Origin: Elusimicrobiota bacterium
GTDB lineage: Bacteria; Elusimicrobiota; Elusimicrobia; UBA1565; UBA9628
DNA length: 10,686 bases
Reading direction: 5' to 3'
Assembly (NCBI GenBank): GCA_028871595.1
Contig: JAGWMT010000092.1
Span: forward strand, 1 to 10,686
Shown here: positions 8,270 through 10,686 of the stretch, in pieces
Numbering within the stretch: position 1 is the first letter of the stretch
Layout: every line of letters begins with the position of its first letter
Notes under the pieces: model-generated
What the model was told of the DNA's origin: nothing
Seen by the model: the letters and a program-made list of their open reading frames with translations, nothing else
The model's database searches: none
Made by a program: the position numbers and the translations under genes

Positions 8270-8270
8270 A
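8265..8270. repeat. Target-site duplication, left copy
   Basis: GTTAGA immediately outside the left inverted repeat, identical to 10194-10199. It contains the kinase stop codon TAG (8267-8269). Confidence 0.9.
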
Positions 8271-8281
8271 CTGAAGTTCCC
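8271..8281 (+). repeat. Left terminal inverted repeat of the IS
   Basis: CTGAAGTTCCC is the exact reverse complement of 10183-10193. The match stops being perfect after 11 bp; further inward only scattered similarity remains. Confidence 0.9.
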
Positions 8282-8348
8282 CGACCGGTCAAACGACATC
8301 TGATTTAAAATCCGACGTTATTCGTAAAAACCATGTGCGCCGTTCTGT

Positions 8349-10055
8349 CTACAGTACGATTGCCTCCAGCAGCTTGTACGCCCGCTGCTGCTCGGCAGTC
8401 GGCGTGGTGACCACGTCGAAGGTCGGCGCATTCGGGCCGCTTGCGGGAACACGACAGCGGTTGCGCACGATGGTGCTCAGCATCTTCAGTAAAGTCTGGA
8501 AGCTGTGGACCTCGCCGCCGTCAGCAAGAACTTTGGAACTCGCTTTTTCGAGCGCGGCCTTCGAGCGCTTGGCCGGGGCCACGGGATCGCGAGTCTTCTT
8601 GAGTTCCTGGGCCTCGTCGCAGAACAGAACCGGGCGCAACGCTTCGCGCATGTGCCACTCGACGTAGTAGGCCAGCATGCACAGGAAGATGTGCGCCCGA
8701 ACGCGATCCTCGAGGCGGTGGCGAATCGGGCGGATCTTGAGGTCCATGGTCTTCATGGAACGAAACGCCCGCTCCACTTGGCTGAGGCTCTTGTAGCTGC
8801 GCACGATATCTTCGGTCGATAGCCGCTCTTTGGATAAGCTCGTGCGCAGCACATAGATGCCGTCGAGTGCTGCTTCCGCCGCCACGTTCTCATCATCGAC
8901 GCGGAAGTTTAAGCTGCGCTCCTCGATGTCCAGGATGAAGTGCTTGGCCATCTTGTACTTGTTGATGATCGCTCCCACGCGCAGGCCGATCATGTCTTTG
9001 CCCTCGATAGTGCCCCGCGTGACCATGGCCTGAACTTTCGTCAGTTCCCGTCCTGTCGCCTCAAGCAACGACAACCGCTTGTGACCGCGCAGCTTGCGCA
9101 ACTCGGGATTTCGACAGGCCACCAGACGTTCGTCCGGAAAATCAGGATGAGTGAACTCGAAAATGTTGCGCTCATCGAAAAGTTCCATCTGAATGGCCTT
9201 GTCGTCGACGAGCTTCCTGATCGCCCCCGTCTTGAGCGCCGTGATCCAGTCTATCCCGACGACATCTGTGATTTCGTTGATCTGCTTCTGGGAAATCATC
9301 CCGCGGTCGCCGACCAGCACCATCGTCTTGATGCCGAAGTCGTCTTTCAATTTCTTGACCTGCGGCATCAGCGTCTTTGGGTCGCCGGTGTTGCCCGCGA
9401 AGACCGAGATCGACACCGGGCGGCCGCGGTCATCTGTGAGCAGGCCGTAGTTCACTTGAAGCGTGCCCTTCTTGCCGTCCCGGCTGTGTCCCAGGGCGGC
9501 CAGCGGGCAGGTCGTGCCCTCGAAGTAGCTTGAGCTCAGGTCGTAGAGCGCCATGCCGCCTTCTTTGAGGTGTCGGGCCGCAAGCTTCTTCTCGATGTGC
9601 CCTTGCCTTTGAAGAAGCCAGTCCATCGCGCCGTAAAGATCGTCCTCGTCGGCGTCGCTCACGCCGAGAATCTCGGGCAGCGTGGTCGTGTGCCACCAGC
9701 GGGTGGTGGCCAGCTTGCTTTCCGGATCGAGGATGCGGGCCGAGATCAAAGCCACGACCAAGTCGCGCTCACGGCAGGGACGAGATGCGACAAGCTCCTC
9801 GAATCCGAGGCGCTTCATTGCCAGGCGGACAGCTTCGACATGGCCGTGAAGCGCGGAGGCGACGATCTCGAAGCGTTCCGCCACGGCGACGAGATTTTCG
9901 CCCTTAAGAACGCGCCGGATCGCTTCGACTTGTTTCATGGACAGTGCCGACAGATTTGCCAACGTGCGCTTCTGTATTTTGGCCCCTTCGCGGACAGACT
10001 CGCGAAGAAGAATCGCCGGGGGCGACTTTCGATTTGGAATGATGTCTATGTACAT
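8349..10055 (-). CDS. IS1634-family DDE transposase
   Basis: A 568-aa transposase of the IS4-like DDE superfamily. The start chosen is ATG 10055-10053, giving MYIDIIPNRKSPPAILLRES, the usual beginning of this family. An in-frame ATG at 10109 would add 18 residues but lies upstream of the promoter. The catalytic triad is inferred as Asp172 (YDLSSSYFEG), Asp250 (LVGDRGM) and Glu428 (YKSLSQVERAFRSMK). That last segment keeps the Tyr, Glu and Lys of the IS4 YREK motif (421, 428, 435) with Leu in place of the Arg. The first 150 residues, helical, probably bind the ends. The frame is intact. It sits inside matching inverted repeats, so the element is autonomous in structure. Confidence 0.95.
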   Translation of the reverse strand: MYIDIIPNRKSPPAILLRESVREGAKIQKRTLANLSALSMKQVEAIRRVLKGENLVAVAERFEIVASALHGHVEAVRLAMKRLGFEELVASRPCRERDLVVALISARILDPESKLATTRWWHTTTLPEILGVSDADEDDLYGAMDWLLQRQGHIEKKLAARHLKEGGMALYDLSSSYFEGTTCPLAALGHSRDGKKGTLQVNYGLLTDDRGRPVSISVFAGNTGDPKTLMPQVKKLKDDFGIKTMVLVGDRGMISQKQINEITDVVGIDWITALKTGAIRKLVDDKAIQMELFDERNIFEFTHPDFPDERLVACRNPELRKLRGHKRLSLLEATGRELTKVQAMVTRGTIEGKDMIGLRVGAIINKYKMAKHFILDIEERSLNFRVDDENVAAEAALDGIYVLRTSLSKERLSTEDIVRSYKSLSQVERAFRSMKTMDLKIRPIRHRLEDRVRAHIFLCMLAYYVEWHMREALRPVLFCDEAQELKKTRDPVAPAKRSKAALEKASSKVLADGGEVHSFQTLLKMLSTIVRNRCRVPASGPNAPTFDVVTTPTAEQQRAYKLLEAIVL

Positions 10056-10112
10056 GCCCACATAATACACATATACCAATCGTGTGTCAATATAATTACA
10101 TGGGCACATTAT
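10051..10112. repeat. Pair of near-identical 16-bp direct repeats flanking the transposase promoter
   Basis: TACATGCCCACATAAT (10051-10066) and TACATGGGCACATTAT (10097-10112) match at 13 of 16 positions. The first covers the start codon and most of the -10; the second lies just upstream of the -35. A second exact 10-bp repeat, TTATGAGCGC, occurs at 10109-10118 and 10164-10173. These could be transposase-binding or autoregulatory sites; that role is inferred. Confidence 0.4.
10062..10090 (-). promoter_or_regulatory. Near-consensus sigma70-type promoter of the transposase
   Basis: Minus strand: TTGACA (10090-10085, perfect), a 17-bp spacer, then TATTAT (10067-10062, 5 of 6). The -10 ends 6 nt before the transposase ATG, and no Shine-Dalgarno is present, so the transcript should be leaderless or nearly so. 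Confidence 0.7.
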
Positions 10113-10182
10113 GAGCGCGCAAAAATATCGTTTTCTGGTTGTGTTCGCAGGGCTATTCGCTGTTTATGAGCGCCGGAACGAA

Positions 10183-10193
10183 GGGAACTTCAG
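10183..10193 (-). repeat. Right terminal inverted repeat of the IS
   Basis: GGGAACTTCAG, the exact reverse complement of 8271-8281, followed directly by the GTTAGA duplication. Confidence 0.9.
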
Positions 10194-10199
10194 GTTAGA
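10194..10199. repeat. Target-site duplication, right copy
   Basis: GTTAGA, identical to 8265-8270. It contains the TAA stop (plus-strand TTA at 10195-10197) of the minus-strand gene to its right. Confidence 0.9.
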
Positions 10200-10578
10200 G
10201 GAGCAGCAGAAGGAGGACGGCGGCGGCGACCAAAGACGCGCCGATCACGTAATAGACGGCGTCGGACGACGCGGCGGCGCGGGCCCGCGAAGCCTTCGGA
10301 AGAGGCGGCACGGGCTCGTGGAGAGTCAGTCCCGGGGCGATGCGGCGTGAATCAAACTTGATCTCGGCCGGAGGCTCCGCGGGCGCGGGCGGAAGCGCGA
10401 CGTAGCCGCTGGGCTCGACCACGCTGACGCGGTCGCTCATGCCGTCAAAAAACCGCGCGGGATCGTTCACCGCGGTTCCGTGGAGGGCCTCGAGTGTCTG
10501 GGCGGCGGGGCCCATGGGCGCGGCGGACGCGGCGGAAGAAAACAAGGACAGGAGCGCGGCGGCCAGAAAAAACCTCAT
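10195..10578 (-). CDS. Small exported protein with C-terminal membrane helix, unknown function
   Basis: 127 aa, not recognised. It has a clear Sec signal peptide (MRFFLAAALLSLFSSAASA, likely cleaved after residue 19 or 20). A Pro/Ala-rich, probably extended segment follows (61-97, with Pro-Pro-Ala-Pro-Ala-Glu-Pro-Pro). One strongly hydrophobic C-terminal helix (107-127) ends in six or more Leu at the stop. The predicted topology is type I with the bulk outside the cytoplasm and almost no cytoplasmic tail. ATG at 10578 follows AGG at close distance and a TGC-TATTAA box 7 nt upstream. Before the IS arrived, its stop overlapped the convergent kinase stop; the duplication kept it. The composition matches its GC-rich neighbours, not the IS. 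Confidence 0.8.
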   Translation of the reverse strand: MRFFLAAALLSLFSSAASAAPMGPAAQTLEALHGTAVNDPARFFDGMSDRVSVVEPSGYVALPPAPAEPPAEIKFDSRRIAPGLTLHEPVPPLPKASRARAAASSDAVYYVIGASLVAAAVLLLLLL

Positions 10579-10585
10579 CCTGTAA

Positions 10586-10594
10586 TTAATAGCA
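10586..10594 (-). promoter_or_regulatory. Candidate extended -10 of the small exported protein gene
   Basis: TGC-TATTAA on the minus strand, ending 7 nt before ATG 10578. The hexamer is 4 of 6 to consensus. Placement matches the kinase promoter exactly. Confidence 0.35.
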
Positions 10595-10619
10595 TTTCCC
10601 CCACCGACGGGTCCAGGCG

Positions 10620-10686
10620 CTACGGCAGCAGCGGCGCCGAGGCGCGCACGCCCGCGATCAAAGGCTCCGGGTGCACGCCGAAGAGC
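10620..10686 (-). CDS. C-terminal end of an unidentified gene (partial)
   Basis: The minus strand stays open from the right edge to TAG at 10622-10620 and gives 21 residues ending GVRASAPLLP. G/C-rich third positions fit real coding sequence, and 41 bp separate it from the next gene on the same strand. Too little is present to name a family. It could also be a chance open stretch. Confidence 0.45.
   Translation of the reverse strand, partial: LFGVHPEPLIAGVRASAPLLP

Larger units (their letters stand above)
8271..10193 (-). mobile_element. Complete IS1634-family insertion sequence (1923 bp)
   Basis: The element is bounded by 11-bp perfect inverted repeats (CTGAAGTTCCC at the left, its complement at the right) and by a 6-bp direct duplication, GTTAGA. 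It carries one intact DDE transposase on the minus strand and no passenger gene. Its size and 6-bp duplication fit the IS1634 family as I know it. Intact ends, identical duplications and an open transposase frame suggest a recent, possibly still active copy. Its base composition is visibly more A/T-rich than its neighbours, especially at 10020-10150. The stretch 10056-10193 holds only the promoter region and subterminal repeats. Confidence 0.93.

Noticed and set aside
6215..8299. 694-codon open frame on the minus strand
   Set aside because: It is antisense to the kinase gene and a frame-shadow of the transglutaminase-like gene; the product is low-complexity Arg/Gly/Pro with no motif.
8282..8348. 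Possible passenger gene or terminator at the left end of the IS
   Set aside because: No ORF or stem-loop plus T-run is visible; it is only a short 3' untranslated stretch of the transposase.
10056..10109. 18-residue N-terminal extension of the transposase from ATG 10109
   Set aside because: The promoter (TTGACA/TATTAT) lies inside this stretch, and the family start fits ATG 10055.

Overview
This is a GC-rich bacterial window. Third codon positions are overwhelmingly G or C, which leaves long antisense shadow ORFs over most genes. No rRNA, tRNA or CRISPR is visible. I cannot assign a phylum from the sequence alone. The content is metabolic and envelope or signalling genes plus one intact insertion sequence.

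Positions 1-5039 (minus strand) hold a reductive pyrimidine-catabolism cluster, transcribed right to left: preT (FAD/NAD/Fe-S subunit), preA (FMN/Fe-S catalytic subunit), a small DUF6624-like protein of unknown role, a nitrilase-superfamily beta-ureidopropionase, and an NCS1 nucleobase/hydantoin-type permease that runs off the left edge. preT/preA and the ureidopropionase/permease pair each overlap by 4 bp (GTGA), and the DUF6624-like gene starts 3 bp after preA. PreTA would reduce uracil or thymine, and the ureidopropionase would release beta-alanine (or the 2-methyl form), CO2 and ammonia. The middle enzyme, dihydropyrimidinase, is not in the window.

Positions 5057-6612 (minus) hold a two-gene unit: a membrane-anchored transglutaminase-like cysteine-protease-fold protein and a DUF350 four-helix membrane protein. 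They diverge from a plus-strand, membrane-attached Ser/Thr protein kinase (6665-8269). A promoter-like region of about 55 bp is shared between the two directions.

Positions 8265-10199 hold a complete IS1634-family element of 1923 bp (8271-10193), with 11-bp perfect terminal inverted repeats, a 6-bp target duplication (GTTAGA) and an intact 568-aa DDE transposase with a near-consensus promoter. It landed exactly where the stop codons of two convergent genes overlapped, and the duplication gave each gene back its stop.

Positions 10195-10686 (minus) hold a small secreted or membrane protein of unknown function and the last 21 codons of another gene.

The best cross-cutting observation is about gene starts. 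First genes of transcription units lack a good Shine-Dalgarno and have a -10-like box, often TGC-TANNNN, ending 6-9 nt before the start codon. Several downstream operon genes instead have AGGAG-type sites. This suggests leaderless transcripts for the leading genes.
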